64,000 nt of DNA from an uncultured Eubacteriales bacterium (GTDB taxonomy: Bacteria; Bacillota; Clostridia; Lachnospirales; Lachnospiraceae). The notes beneath the pieces were generated by a model. It made no database searches and was not told the DNA's origin. It was given only the letters and a program-made list of their open reading frames with translations. How positions within the stretch are numbered: position 1 is the first letter of the stretch; the number at the start of each line of letters is the position of its first letter. Shown here piece after piece: positions 26,232 to 35,080 of the stretch. Position numbers and translations under genes: made by a program. The stretch covers positions 38,889 through 102,888 of the forward strand of contig CASFBK010000011.1 in the NCBI GenBank assembly GCA_949292785.1, written 5' to 3'.

Positions 26232-27596
26232 ATGGAGTACCAATATGACATACCAGACAGTTTCTATAGTCTGTTCCGGTCACCGAACCGGGACACTTAC
26301 ATAGAAGCTTTATTGATTATTAATGAAGAATATGAATATCAGAGCTACTTTTTAAGCCGGGAAGCATGTGTGCGGATTCTGAGTGAGTATTTTTCCCAGA
26401 AAAAGATTCGGATGGAGCGGGAAGAAAATGAAACAGAGCTGGACATTTTGGAAACCCCGGCCAATCGTATTTTAAACTGGTTGTTAAAGAGTCAGTGGCT
26501 GAAAAAGTTAGAAGACTATTACGCGCAGGTAACGAATATTATTATTCCGGATTATGCTGCAATTTTTATAGAGGCGTTTGAAAAACTTACTCGTGAGGAT
26601 ATGGATGATACGGAAGTCTACATTCAGAATGTGTATGCTATCTTATTTTCACTGAAAAATGATGCAAGAGCCAATATGGGCTTGTTGAAAACCGCGCTGG
26701 TGAATACCAGAAAACTGAATAAGTCCTTGCAGGACATGCTACACAACATGGATAAATTTTTTGCAAGCCTTTTAGAAAAGGATTTTTACGGAGACTTGCT
26801 AAAAGACCATTTAGAGGGATATGTAGAAGAGATTATAAGGAAAAAATATCATATCCTAAAGACCAGCGATAACTTTTATATTTATAAGACGGATATCAAG
26901 CAGTGGCTTCGGGAAATGCAAAATGACTATGACTGGATTGTGGGGTTAAAGAACCGGGAGCAGGCTGCGGTGACAGAACAGGAGATTATAGAAACCCTGG
27001 AGCGGATTGACCATGGCTTTGATGATATTGAGCGCAGGATTGCCAATATGGACAAGGAGCATATGAAGTATGTAAAGGCTACGGTGGTAAGGCTGAACTA
27101 TCTGCTGGACGGAGAAGGCAGCATGAAGGGAATGATTATTCAGCTCTTAAACGAGATTTCTGCCCGGGAACAGCAGGATACTATGTTAGCACAGACGGCA
27201 GAAAAAATGAATCTGTCAGGCTTTGGAACCTTAACGGACAAGTCCTTATATCGAAAGCGTGCGCCAAGAAAGAACTTTATTGAGAATCTTCAGCCGGAGG
27301 AGGAGCATGAGGAGCTTTCCAAAGAAGATATTCTGCGTTTGAATCAGATTCACCGAAGATACAGCAGACGTCAGATTGAGGAATTCTTAGAAATGCATGT
27401 AGACCCTGAGGGCAATGTTAAGGTGAATGAAGATACCGTAAGAAGTCAGGAAGATTTTGAAAAACTGATTCTTGCCTACGATTACGCAGGAAAGAAGAAC
27501 AGCAGATTTATGGTAAATGTAAAAGAAGAGGAAGTGGTGGATAATGGAACTTATATCTATCCGAAGCTTACTTTTATCAGGAGAGGAACCGTATGA
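26232..27596 (+). CDS. jetA: Wadjet system protein JetA (kleisin-like, MukF analogue)
   Basis: 454 residues, largely helical, with no transmembrane segment. It occupies the first position of a JetA-JetB-JetC-JetD array. The family supplies the kleisin that bridges the SMC heads. Features match the Firmicute JetA type: an N-terminal winged-helix-like region (LFRSPNRDTYIEALLIINEEY), a central helical region and a C-terminal motif region. AAAGGGA precedes the ATG. The ATGA overlap with jetB indicates coupling. The Wadjet subtype is not assigned here. Confidence 0.88.
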   Translation: MEYQYDIPDSFYSLFRSPNRDTYIEALLIINEEYEYQSYFLSREACVRILSEYFSQKKIRMEREENETELDILETPANRILNWLLKSQWLKKLEDYYAQVTNIIIPDYAAIFIEAFEKLTREDMDDTEVYIQNVYAILFSLKNDARANMGLLKTALVNTRKLNKSLQDMLHNMDKFFASLLEKDFYGDLLKDHLEGYVEEIIRKKYHILKTSDNFYIYKTDIKQWLREMQNDYDWIVGLKNREQAAVTEQEIIETLERIDHGFDDIERRIANMDKEHMKYVKATVVRLNYLLDGEGSMKGMIIQLLNEISAREQQDTMLAQTAEKMNLSGFGTLTDKSLYRKRAPRKNFIENLQPEEEHEELSKEDILRLNQIHRRYSRRQIEEFLEMHVDPEGNVKVNEDTVRSQEDFEKLILAYDYAGKKNSRFMVNVKEEEVVDNGTYIYPKLTFIRRGTV

Positions 27597-28279
27597 TAGA
27601 ATATTTTGATTTATTACCAGAAGAGGAACAACAGCAGCTTACCGAGGTGATTCAGACGTTATTAAAGCAGACCTTTGTGCTGGAACGAAAATATGAGAAG
27701 CGCACCGGGCGTTTTACTTTTAACCGGGAGTATCGGATGCTGAGTAAGCATCTGGAGTTCTTAAAAGCGTATTTTAAGATAGCAGGAATGGAAATTGCAG
27801 AAAATATTCCGAGTGGTGTCATCTACATTCAAGGAGCCGGAATAGCACCGGAGCGGCTGTCAAAGCTTGCCACCATTTACTTATTAATCTTGAAATTAAT
27901 CTATGATGAACAGATGGCGTCGGCATCTACCAGTATCAATATCTATACCACTTTAGGAGATATGAACGAGCGGGTAGGAAGTTTTCATCTGTTAAAGGAA
28001 AGACCATCCTTGACCGAGATAAAACGAACCCTTACTTTGTTAAAAAAATATCAATTAGTGGAAGTGTTAGACCCATTGGAGGAACTGGAATCAGAAACCA
28101 GAATTATTATTTATCCCTGCATCAATATGGTGCTGCTGGGGGAAGATGCAAAGCTCCTGTTAGAAAGTTTTCAGGAAGAAAAAGAGCCGGAAGCAGAACA
28201 GGAGGCTGTATTTGAAGCAGAGACAGAGGAAATAGACGAGGGAGAGGAGGAAGTTAAGACAGATGGAGACAACGAATAA
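27593..28279 (+). CDS. jetB: Wadjet system protein JetB (DUF4194-like, MukE analogue)
   Basis: 228 residues: a two-winged-helix protein of the MukE/DUF4194 type, followed by a strongly acidic tail (last 35 residues mainly E and D). The GVIYIQG and RPSLTEIKRTLTLLKKYQLV regions fit the family. It binds the kleisin and SMC heads in the Wadjet complex. It overlaps jetA by four bases and jetC by 17. Confidence 0.88.
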   Translation: MIEYFDLLPEEEQQQLTEVIQTLLKQTFVLERKYEKRTGRFTFNREYRMLSKHLEFLKAYFKIAGMEIAENIPSGVIYIQGAGIAPERLSKLATIYLLILKLIYDEQMASASTSINIYTTLGDMNERVGSFHLLKERPSLTEIKRTLTLLKKYQLVEVLDPLEELESETRIIIYPCINMVLLGEDAKLLLESFQEEKEPEAEQEAVFEAETEEIDEGEEEVKTDGDNE

Positions 28280-31200
28280 GAATAAAGACCGATTTGAGGC
28301 ACTGTCCCGAATGTGTCTTAACAACTGGCATTATATAGACCGAAAAGTATTGTCCTTTCATAAGGAAATCAACTTTTTCACCGGACATTCCGGAAGTGGA
28401 AAGTCTACCATCATTGATGCATTGCAGATTGTGTTGTATGCCAATACCGATGGAAGAGGATTTTTTAATAAGGCGGCGGCAGAGGATTCGGACCGGAGTC
28501 TGATTGAGTATCTGCGGGGCATGGTAAATATTGAGGATAATAATGAAAACGCTTATCTTCGTAACCGTGATTTTTCCAGTACCATTGTACTGGAATTAGA
28601 ACGCAGTGACACGGGAGAAAAACAGTGTGTGGGAATTGTATTTGATGTGGAGACTGCCACCAATGAGATTTCCAGATATTTTTTCTGGCATAAAGGAGCG
28701 CTGTTAGAAAACAATTACCGTATGGAAAAGCGTGTTATGTCCACGGAGGAAGTAAAGGAATATCTGACCCGTAAGTTTGATAAAAGTGAATACTTCGTTA
28801 CCTCCAGAAATGAAACCTTCCGCCGAAAGCTCTATGATGATTATCTGGGTGGGCTGGATATGGAAAAGTTCCCCATGCTCTTTAAGCGTGCCATTCCCTT
28901 TAAGATGAACAGCCGGCTGGAGGATTTCGTAAAAGAATATATCTGCATGGAACAGGACATTCATATCGAAGATATGCAGGAAAGTGTCATCCAGTACGGA
29001 AGAATGCAGAAGAGAATCATGGATACGGCAGAAGAAATCAGCCGTTTACAGGAGATTTCCGATGCTTATGCGCGGGTAGCGGAAAAGCGGAAGGAAATCA
29101 AAAAGTATGAATATTTTACCCATAAGTTCGAGATTCTGCGAGGCAGGGAAGAAATCAATGAGTTGGAAGAAAAGATTCAGTTCCACAAGGCAGATTTGAA
29201 AAAAATGAAAGAACAGATTGAAGTCTGGGAGCAGGAGCGCGGTGAAATCAACAAACAGAAGGAAGAACTGATTCGTCTGATTGCAGAAACCGGGTATGAA
29301 GAGGCAAGAGACCAGCTGAAAAACGTCAATGAACTATTGGAGCGGTTAGAACGCAGTAAGGCAGAGTGGGACAGAACTGCAGCAGGCTTACAGGAATGGG
29401 CAGACAATGATATGGCAAGCAATGCTATTTTGTGGGATGTGGAAAAGTTCTGTAAGTATGAAATCAAAAAGGAAGAGTTAGAGACCTTACAGCGTTCCAT
29501 TCAGGAGTTGCGGGAAGAAGTAATCGAAGAAAGAGAAAGCATTGCGTCACAGGTGAAGGAGCTTCGCAAAGAGTATAAGGAAGTGAATACGGAGCTTTCC
29601 GAGCTGCACAAGGGAAGCAAGGCATATCCGAGAGAAATTGTGGAGGCAAGGCAGTACCTGTATCAGACGCTTTCTGAGAAGCATGGTAAGGCAGTAAAGG
29701 TAAGTGTTCTGGCGGATTTATTGGATATCGCAGAGGAACGCTGGCGTAATGCAGTAGAAGGGTATTTGGGCAGTAACAAGCTGCTCTTAATGGTAGAACC
29801 CAAATATGCGAAAGAGGCAATGGAACTGTATCAGAAGATGGATAAGAAGAAATTTTCCAGAGTGGCGGTGTTAGATACAGAAAAAGTAATGGAAACAGAA
29901 CACCGTATCAAGACAGGGGCATTGGCAGAAGCAGTAAAGGCAAAGGAAGATTATGTAAAAAGCTATATCGGATTTTTACTGGGAAATGTAATAAAGTGTG
30001 ACTCCATTGAGGAAATGCGGGAGTGTACCATTGGTGTGACAGATGACTGTATGCTCTATCAAGGCTACAAATTGCAGCATATGAATCCAAATAACTATAC
30101 AAAGTTTTCTTATATTGGTGCAGAAAGTTTAAAACGCCGTATGTCGATGCTGAAAAAACAGCGGGATGAATTGGAAAAGAAGCAGCTGCCATTGGAAGAG
30201 GAATTGCAGAAGTTAGACAAGCTTCTGGGAATGGAAGCCTTAGAAAAGGAGATTGAGTATTATATTGGTGGACTTTCGGACATTGAAAGAATTCCAAAGC
30301 AGCAAAAGGAAAAGGAACGCTTAGAGCGGCGCATTATGGAATTACAGCAGAAGGATGTTGCAGGACTGAAGCTTCAGAAGGAAGAAGTAGAAAAGAAACT
30401 TCAGAAAAAAGAAACTGATATCCGGGAAGCACGAGACAAGGTTGTATTGCAGGACAAACAGATAATAGAAGAAGAACAAAGTTGTATAGATATTAATGCG
30501 AACGTAGTAGAACTGGAAAAAGATTTTGTTTTTCAGATAGAATTAGAGCAGGAAATTGCCAGGATTCAGGAGCAAGAACGACGTTTTACGTTAGAACAGT
30601 TAAGACGTCGATATGCAGTGTGGAAGGAAAAGGGCTCAGAGGAGAAAGAACAGTTATTCCAGAAACTCGCGGAAATACGAAGTGATTATTTGCGAAAATA
30701 TCCGAATCGTAGTTTTGGAGCCTTTAGCGAAGAAAATACCCAATATGACAAACTACTGGAGGATTTGCAATTTAATGATTTGGAACGATTCCAGCAGCTT
30801 GCGAAAGAACAGGCGAAATCTGCCATCGAACATTTTAAAGATGACTTTATGTTCAAAATCCGCAGTGCCATTAAGGATGCCATGACTAGAAAGGATGAAT
30901 TGAATAAGATTATAGCAAGGCTGGACTTTGGTAAGGACAAGTATCAATTTATTTTTAAGAAAAATACCGGTGAGGATGGAAAATATTATGATATGTTCAT
31001 GGACGAGGATTTGGAAATCAATCCTGCGCAGTTAAATGATAATATGGACAATCAGATGAATATGTTTACCATGAAACATGAGGATAAATATGGAGACTTA
31101 ATTAATGAATTGATGACTATTTTCATCCCGCCTGCAGATGCAACCCCGGAAGAGCAAGAAGAGGCAAAAAGAAATATGGACAAATATGCGGATTACCGTA

Positions 31201-31640
31201 CATATCTTTCCTTTGATATGCAACAGACAGTCAAAAGCGAGGATGGAACGGACGTGAAGATGAAACTTAGTAAGATGCTGCGTAAAAATTCGGGTGGAGA
31301 AGGTCAGAATCCATTGTATATTGCGTTGCTTGCAAGTTTTGCACAGGCTTACCGGATAACCATGAATACAAAGTATTTGCGAACGCCTACAATACGTCTG
31401 GTGGTATTAGATGAAGCCTTTTCTAAGATGGATGGAGAAAAGGTAGCAAGTTGTATCAGTTTGATACGAAGTTTGGGATTCCAAGTGATTATCAGTGCTA
31501 CCAATGATAAGATACAGAATTATTTAGAAAATGTAGATAAGACTTTTGTCTTCGCTAACCCGAATAAAAAGAGCATTTCCATACAGGAATTTGAAAAGAA
31601 GGATTTTGAGCAGTTGGAGGATACAGAAGAAGTTTTTTAA
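28263..31640 (+). CDS. jetC: Wadjet SMC-like ATPase JetC (MukB analogue)
   Basis: 1125 residues. Walker A is GHSGSGKST at 41-49, long coiled coils flank a hinge-like middle (about 470-620), the ABC signature is NSGGEGQ at 1009-1015, and Walker B is LDEAFSKMD with D1050 and E1051. It is the motor that extrudes plasmid DNA loops until JetD cuts. The start is inside jetB. From about 30.4 kb onward the codon choice shifts toward AT-rich codons, continuing into jetD. Confidence 0.93.
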   Translation: METTNKNKDRFEALSRMCLNNWHYIDRKVLSFHKEINFFTGHSGSGKSTIIDALQIVLYANTDGRGFFNKAAAEDSDRSLIEYLRGMVNIEDNNENAYLRNRDFSSTIVLELERSDTGEKQCVGIVFDVETATNEISRYFFWHKGALLENNYRMEKRVMSTEEVKEYLTRKFDKSEYFVTSRNETFRRKLYDDYLGGLDMEKFPMLFKRAIPFKMNSRLEDFVKEYICMEQDIHIEDMQESVIQYGRMQKRIMDTAEEISRLQEISDAYARVAEKRKEIKKYEYFTHKFEILRGREEINELEEKIQFHKADLKKMKEQIEVWEQERGEINKQKEELIRLIAETGYEEARDQLKNVNELLERLERSKAEWDRTAAGLQEWADNDMASNAILWDVEKFCKYEIKKEELETLQRSIQELREEVIEERESIASQVKELRKEYKEVNTELSELHKGSKAYPREIVEARQYLYQTLSEKHGKAVKVSVLADLLDIAEERWRNAVEGYLGSNKLLLMVEPKYAKEAMELYQKMDKKKFSRVAVLDTEKVMETEHRIKTGALAEAVKAKEDYVKSYIGFLLGNVIKCDSIEEMRECTIGVTDDCMLYQGYKLQHMNPNNYTKFSYIGAESLKRRMSMLKKQRDELEKKQLPLEEELQKLDKLLGMEALEKEIEYYIGGLSDIERIPKQQKEKERLERRIMELQQKDVAGLKLQKEEVEKKLQKKETDIREARDKVVLQDKQIIEEEQSCIDINANVVELEKDFVFQIELEQEIARIQEQERRFTLEQLRRRYAVWKEKGSEEKEQLFQKLAEIRSDYLRKYPNRSFGAFSEENTQYDKLLEDLQFNDLERFQQLAKEQAKSAIEHFKDDFMFKIRSAIKDAMTRKDELNKIIARLDFGKDKYQFIFKKNTGEDGKYYDMFMDEDLEINPAQLNDNMDNQMNMFTMKHEDKYGDLINELMTIFIPPADATPEEQEEAKRNMDKYADYRTYLSFDMQQTVKSEDGTDVKMKLSKMLRKNSGGEGQNPLYIALLASFAQAYRITMNTKYLRTPTIRLVVLDEAFSKMDGEKVASCISLIRSLGFQVIISATNDKIQNYLENVDKTFVFANPNKKSISIQEFEKKDFEQLEDTEEVF

Positions 31641-31658
31641 TAGAGGAAAGGTGGAAAA

Positions 31659-32882
31659 ATGGTAATAGAAAATCCGGTTTTAAACGAAATTATCCAGATT
31701 ATTGAGAAAGGGAGTAATTGGAGAACAGAAAAAACAGGAAATAAATCATTTACAAATATTCAAAAAATTTATAAAGAGAACAATTCTCAAAAGGCAATAT
31801 GTAATAGTATACTTACGGAATGGGGAGAAAAAAAGTATGTGAAAGTAGATTGGCACACATATGGAAAAGAAGTTGGTGATAAGGGGTTTGTATTCTCTTT
31901 GAAAAATAAAAATTTATTTTATGAAATGGCAGGAATTAAGCCTAAAGAGCAAAGAATTACAGAATATAGTCAATGGGCAAACCAGAAATTGTTGGAAGCC
32001 AGAAAAGGATGGATTCAGAGTTACTATGTAAGAATGTTACAAGATTTAGAAAAGGGAATAATCCGTAAAGATTTAGAAAAGGAATATGAGTCTATATATC
32101 AGACTGGAAATGCAGAGTTATTTCAATGTTTAGATGAACTGAATCTTTTAGACGAATTAACGTATGTGCGTGTTTTTAGCAAGAAAGTATTTAATAATTC
32201 TAAAAAATTTGAAAAAATATATAAAAAGAAAATTACTTCCAGAATGAATGAGTGGGGAGAAGAGGGATTTTATAAAGAAACACCAGAAAAAGATATCTTG
32301 AGGTTGATGAATCTGGATGATTACAGTACAACATTATCTGTAAAAGGAGCGTTGCGGGTTAAATTAAGAGACGAAGAGATTGATTATGGAAAATTTCTCT
32401 ATGGGTGTGATATTACTACAAAAATGCTGGAAGAAATGGAAATTTTGGAAGGACAGGAAATTAAAAAAGTTGTTACCGTAGAAAATAAAGCAAATTTTGT
32501 ATCTATGCCAATGGAAAAAGAGACACTGATTATTTTTACCCATGGATTTTTAGCACCACTAGAGTGTAAAGTGTTAAAGGAATTAGAATCTGTTCTTCCG
32601 GAAGAAACAAGTTATTATCATACTGGGGATTTGGACTTAGGGGGAATACGAATTTTTAATTTCATTAAAAATAAAATATTTCCGGGATTAAAACCTATGA
32701 ATATGGATGGAGCAACGTATGTCAAGTACTTGACATATGGCGAGATTCCCGAAGTAAAAGATATAGATGATTATTGGAAGAAGATAGAAAAAGAGAAAAG
32801 AGAGCCATTTGATGAACTTATTGATATGCTGTTGGAAAAGAAACTTATTATTGAACAAGAAGCATTTTTAATAAAGAATTAG
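31659..32882 (+). CDS. jetD: Wadjet nuclease JetD (Toprim-type)
   Basis: 407 residues. The C-terminal Toprim-like fold shows the catalytic glutamate E275 (VENKANF) and the DxD pair D324/D326 (HTGDLDLGG), as expected for the nuclease that cleaves captured circular DNA. The N-terminal half matches DUF3322-type helical regions. It is markedly AT-rich: bases 31741-31800 contain 11 G/C of 60, against 29 of 60 at 27001-27060 in jetA. GAGGAAAGGTGG precedes the ATG. A terminator closes the operon. Confidence 0.9.
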   Translation: MVIENPVLNEIIQIIEKGSNWRTEKTGNKSFTNIQKIYKENNSQKAICNSILTEWGEKKYVKVDWHTYGKEVGDKGFVFSLKNKNLFYEMAGIKPKEQRITEYSQWANQKLLEARKGWIQSYYVRMLQDLEKGIIRKDLEKEYESIYQTGNAELFQCLDELNLLDELTYVRVFSKKVFNNSKKFEKIYKKKITSRMNEWGEEGFYKETPEKDILRLMNLDDYSTTLSVKGALRVKLRDEEIDYGKFLYGCDITTKMLEEMEILEGQEIKKVVTVENKANFVSMPMEKETLIIFTHGFLAPLECKVLKELESVLPEETSYYHTGDLDLGGIRIFNFIKNKIFPGLKPMNMDGATYVKYLTYGEIPEVKDIDDYWKKIEKEKREPFDELIDMLLEKKLIIEQEAFLIKN

Positions 32883-32911
32883 AAGCACATAGTGTTATGA
32901 ATATGACTAAT

Positions 32912-32971
32912 AAAAAGTGGAGTCTGTCAGGAAATGCAAGGAAAACTTCCTGATAGATTCCACTTTTTATT
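32912..32971. terminator. Terminator between jetD and hicB
   Basis: Stem of about 22 bp (32912-32933 with 32947-32968, two mismatched or G-T positions). Five A and five T residues at its ends make it usable on both strands. Confidence 0.85.
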
Positions 32972-32985
32972 TTTATAGATTACAT

Positions 32986-33414
32986 TTAATGTATTTTTAT
33001 TTTTTGTAAAAGAGCCTCTTGGAGTGTTTGAGAAAAATTGATTCCCTGTTCTAAAGCGGCTTTATTAAGCCATGCTGGGATAGTCAGTGTTTTCTTCACG
33101 GATTTCTGGAAATGTTCCTTTGCATAAGCGTCAACATCAACGGAAATCATATTAACAAAGGCATCAACTTTAGAGGCATCTGCATAAAGTTCCTTTGCGA
33201 TATTTTCGGGGATGATTTTTTCTAAAGTGGATGGGGAAGGAATGGAATCTCCCTCCAACTGGCATGTGTATAGATAACCAGCAAGACAATCTATAGCGGC
33301 AGTGATAGCACTTTGGAGTGTATCACCACAGGTAGCGAGCCAGTTTAAGTCAGGAAATACAACAGAATAGCCTGTATCTTCTTTAAAAAAACAAGCTGGA
33401 TATATGGATAACAT
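32986..33414 (-). CDS. hicB: HicB-family antitoxin
   Basis: 142 residues: an N-terminal degenerate RNase H-like HicB domain (YSVVFPDLNWLATCGDTLQSA) and a C-terminal ribbon-helix-helix (TLTIPAWLNKAALEQGINFS) for DNA binding. It neutralises HicA and represses the operon. AAGGAGG precedes ATG. It is encoded second, after hicA, 33 bases apart, the common toxin-first order. Confidence 0.93.
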   Translation of the reverse strand: MLSIYPACFFKEDTGYSVVFPDLNWLATCGDTLQSAITAAIDCLAGYLYTCQLEGDSIPSPSTLEKIIPENIAKELYADASKVDAFVNMISVDVDAYAKEHFQKSVKKTLTIPAWLNKAALEQGINFSQTLQEALLQKIKIH

Positions 33415-33447
33415 AAAATAACCTCCTTCAAACCATAGGTAAGTAAA

Positions 33448-33636
33448 CTATTTCAGACCTGCCTGTTTTAAAATGGAATTCTCGGTACCTTTTGAAATAT
33501 CTTTACAGTGAAAAGGTATTGTCACTTTTCCGGGCTTGGATGGATGCACATAATGACGGTGCGAACCAGTTTGATTCTTAAATTTCCAACCATCAGCAAG
33601 AATGAGCTTTTCTAGTTCAATAGGTTTCTTTGACAT
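33448..33636 (-). CDS. hicA: HicA-family mRNA interferase toxin
   Basis: 62 residues, the normal size. The dsRBD-like fold has the catalytic histidine in GSHRHYVHP (H26) and a VTIPFHCKDISKGT strand/helix. It cleaves mRNA in a translation-independent way when free of HicB. AAGGAG precedes ATG. Complete, no frameshift. Confidence 0.93.
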   Translation of the reverse strand: MSKKPIELEKLILADGWKFKNQTGSHRHYVHPSKPGKVTIPFHCKDISKGTENSILKQAGLK

Positions 33637-33661
33637 TTTTTCTCCTTATATGATATCATAA

Positions 33662-33701
33662 AATACGTATAAATTCAATAAGTATTAATTTAATACGTAT
33701 T
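33662..33701. promoter_or_regulatory. Iterated palindromic operator of hicAB
   Basis: Three copies of a 10-bp palindromic box AATACGTATT at 33662-33671, 33677-33686 and 33692-33701, the outer two with at most one change and the middle one AATAAGTATT. The period is exactly 15 bp. It lies directly upstream of hicA and just before the divergent regulator frame. Confidence 0.7.
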
Positions 33702-33857
33702 AAAATGGAATGTATCAAAGCAACATGTGGTATTGAAAATCTGCAAAATGCGTTTTTGATGACGCATCTTGCGTATAAATGTTGTTTTGGAAATATATGG
33801 CAGATATTCTTTTCTTCGCAAGTAATGAGGGGGCTTGCAGAAAGGATGAGTACCCCG

Positions 33858-34784
33858 ATGGCAAATTATACGGTTGGAGAAATCCTGCGGGAAACAAGAG
33901 AGAGAAAGAAATGTTCCCAGGAAGAAGTATGTTATGGAATTTGTACCCCATCTACCCTTTCCAGAATTGAAAATGGAATGCAGATTCCGGGTAGAAGAAT
34001 TTTAGAGGCTTTGACACAGAGACTTGGAATTACGGATAATCTGTATACCACTTATATGGGAAGAGAAGAGCTGGAGCTTTATGAAACCGGAAAACGACTG
34101 ATGAGAAGCCTTGGACATGGAGATTACAAGGAGTTAGAGTTGTTGGTACACCAGTTAGAACAGATGCTGGAGCGAATAGAAAGACGTGATTATAATGTAC
34201 ATATGGAAGAGCAGTACATCTTATTTGCGAAAGCTATATTGCAAAAGCATAGAGGTACCGAAAGACAGAAAGTGCTGGAAATGATGCTAAAAGCAGTACG
34301 GATAACGATTCCTGATTTTGATGGAGTCCATGTGAAAAATCGCTGCCTGACATTTCAGGAGATAACGATTTTAAATAACATCAGTTGTATCTATCATGAG
34401 ATGGGGAAGGTCTTAGAGGCATTTCGGATTATTATTGTGTTAAAAGAATATATGGAAGAACATGTGATGGACGAAGAAGAGAAAGCCAAGAAATATCCCA
34501 TGATTATTCAGAACATGGTGAGCTGGCTGTCCCAGGAAGGTAGATACGAAGATGCCCTGGTTCTCTGTGAATCAGGTCTGGAATGTTGTATTGAATATGG
34601 AAAAATGAAAGTATTTCCCATGCTTTTGTATAACAAATCCGCATTGTTAGCAGAGACAGGGCAGTTAGACAAGTCCCGCAAATGTTTTCTTCAGACGATA
34701 GCGATTTTTCAGGCGATGAATCAACATCGGCAGGCAGAAGATATTCGCAGCTATGCGAACAGGGACTATAAATTGAACTTATAG
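33858..34784 (+). CDS. XRE-type HTH regulator with TPR-like C-terminus (RRNPP-like)
   Basis: 308 residues from ATG 33858; AGAAAGGA lies about 11 bases upstream and the HTH begins immediately (VGEILRETRERKKCSQEEV...STLSRIENG). An upstream frame to 33705 lacks HTH-relevant sequence and runs into the hic operator. The remaining 230 residues are helical repeats (for example EDALVLCESGLECC, AETGQLDKSRKCFLQTI) typical of peptide-sensing Rgg/PlcR-like regulators. An 18-codon peptide gene with a near-perfect ribosome site faces it. No membrane segment. Confidence 0.8.
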   Translation: MANYTVGEILRETRERKKCSQEEVCYGICTPSTLSRIENGMQIPGRRILEALTQRLGITDNLYTTYMGREELELYETGKRLMRSLGHGDYKELELLVHQLEQMLERIERRDYNVHMEEQYILFAKAILQKHRGTERQKVLEMMLKAVRITIPDFDGVHVKNRCLTFQEITILNNISCIYHEMGKVLEAFRIIIVLKEYMEEHVMDEEEKAKKYPMIIQNMVSWLSQEGRYEDALVLCESGLECCIEYGKMKVFPMLLYNKSALLAETGQLDKSRKCFLQTIAIFQAMNQHRQAEDIRSYANRDYKLNL

Positions 34785-34803
34785 TCGAAGTGAAAAAAGA
34801 GTG

Positions 34804-34860
34804 TTAGAACATCTCTTCTACATCATCCAACGGACGGAACAGTATATTAGCATTTACCAT
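34804..34860 (-). CDS. Small peptide gene (18 residues) facing the RRNPP-like regulator
   Basis: The frame encodes MVNANILFRPLDDVEEMF. It is preceded by AAAAGGAGGTGA seven bases before ATG, one of the strongest ribosome sites in the window, which makes chance unlikely. The stop is 20 bases from the stop of the convergent TPR regulator. It has no signal peptide. It might be a signalling pro-peptide or a regulatory micro-protein; this is inference. 34861-35015 shows no other clear gene. Confidence 0.55.
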   Translation of the reverse strand: MVNANILFRPLDDVEEMF

Positions 34861-35015
34861 GATGTCACCTCCTTTTGAATCAACATTTTAGAGAGTAGTA
34901 AAGGAAGAGACCATGACATTTGAGGAAAACTTTTATTTGCGCCAAATCGTATGGAAGGATGGAAAAGAATTGTGATAAAATAATGAATTGCATTTTAGGG
35001 AAAGGATTCAGATAA

Positions 35016-35052
35016 CAAAAAGACAGCTACGAAATTGTAACTGTCTTTTTGC
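35016..35052. terminator. Bidirectional terminator
   Basis: CAAAAAGACAG at 35016 pairs with CTGTCTTTTTG ending at 35051, with inner TAC/GTA pairs. It lies after the ABC permease stop on the minus strand. Confidence 0.75.
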
Positions 35053-35080
35053 GTGAAAAGAATTAATCTATTGGAAATAC

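Noticed and set aside
34913-34975. A 20-residue plus-strand frame with AGGAAGAG upstream, next to the 18-residue peptide gene
   Set aside because: The ribosome site is only fair, the peptide has no notable features and it lies where the minus-strand peptide promoter should be.
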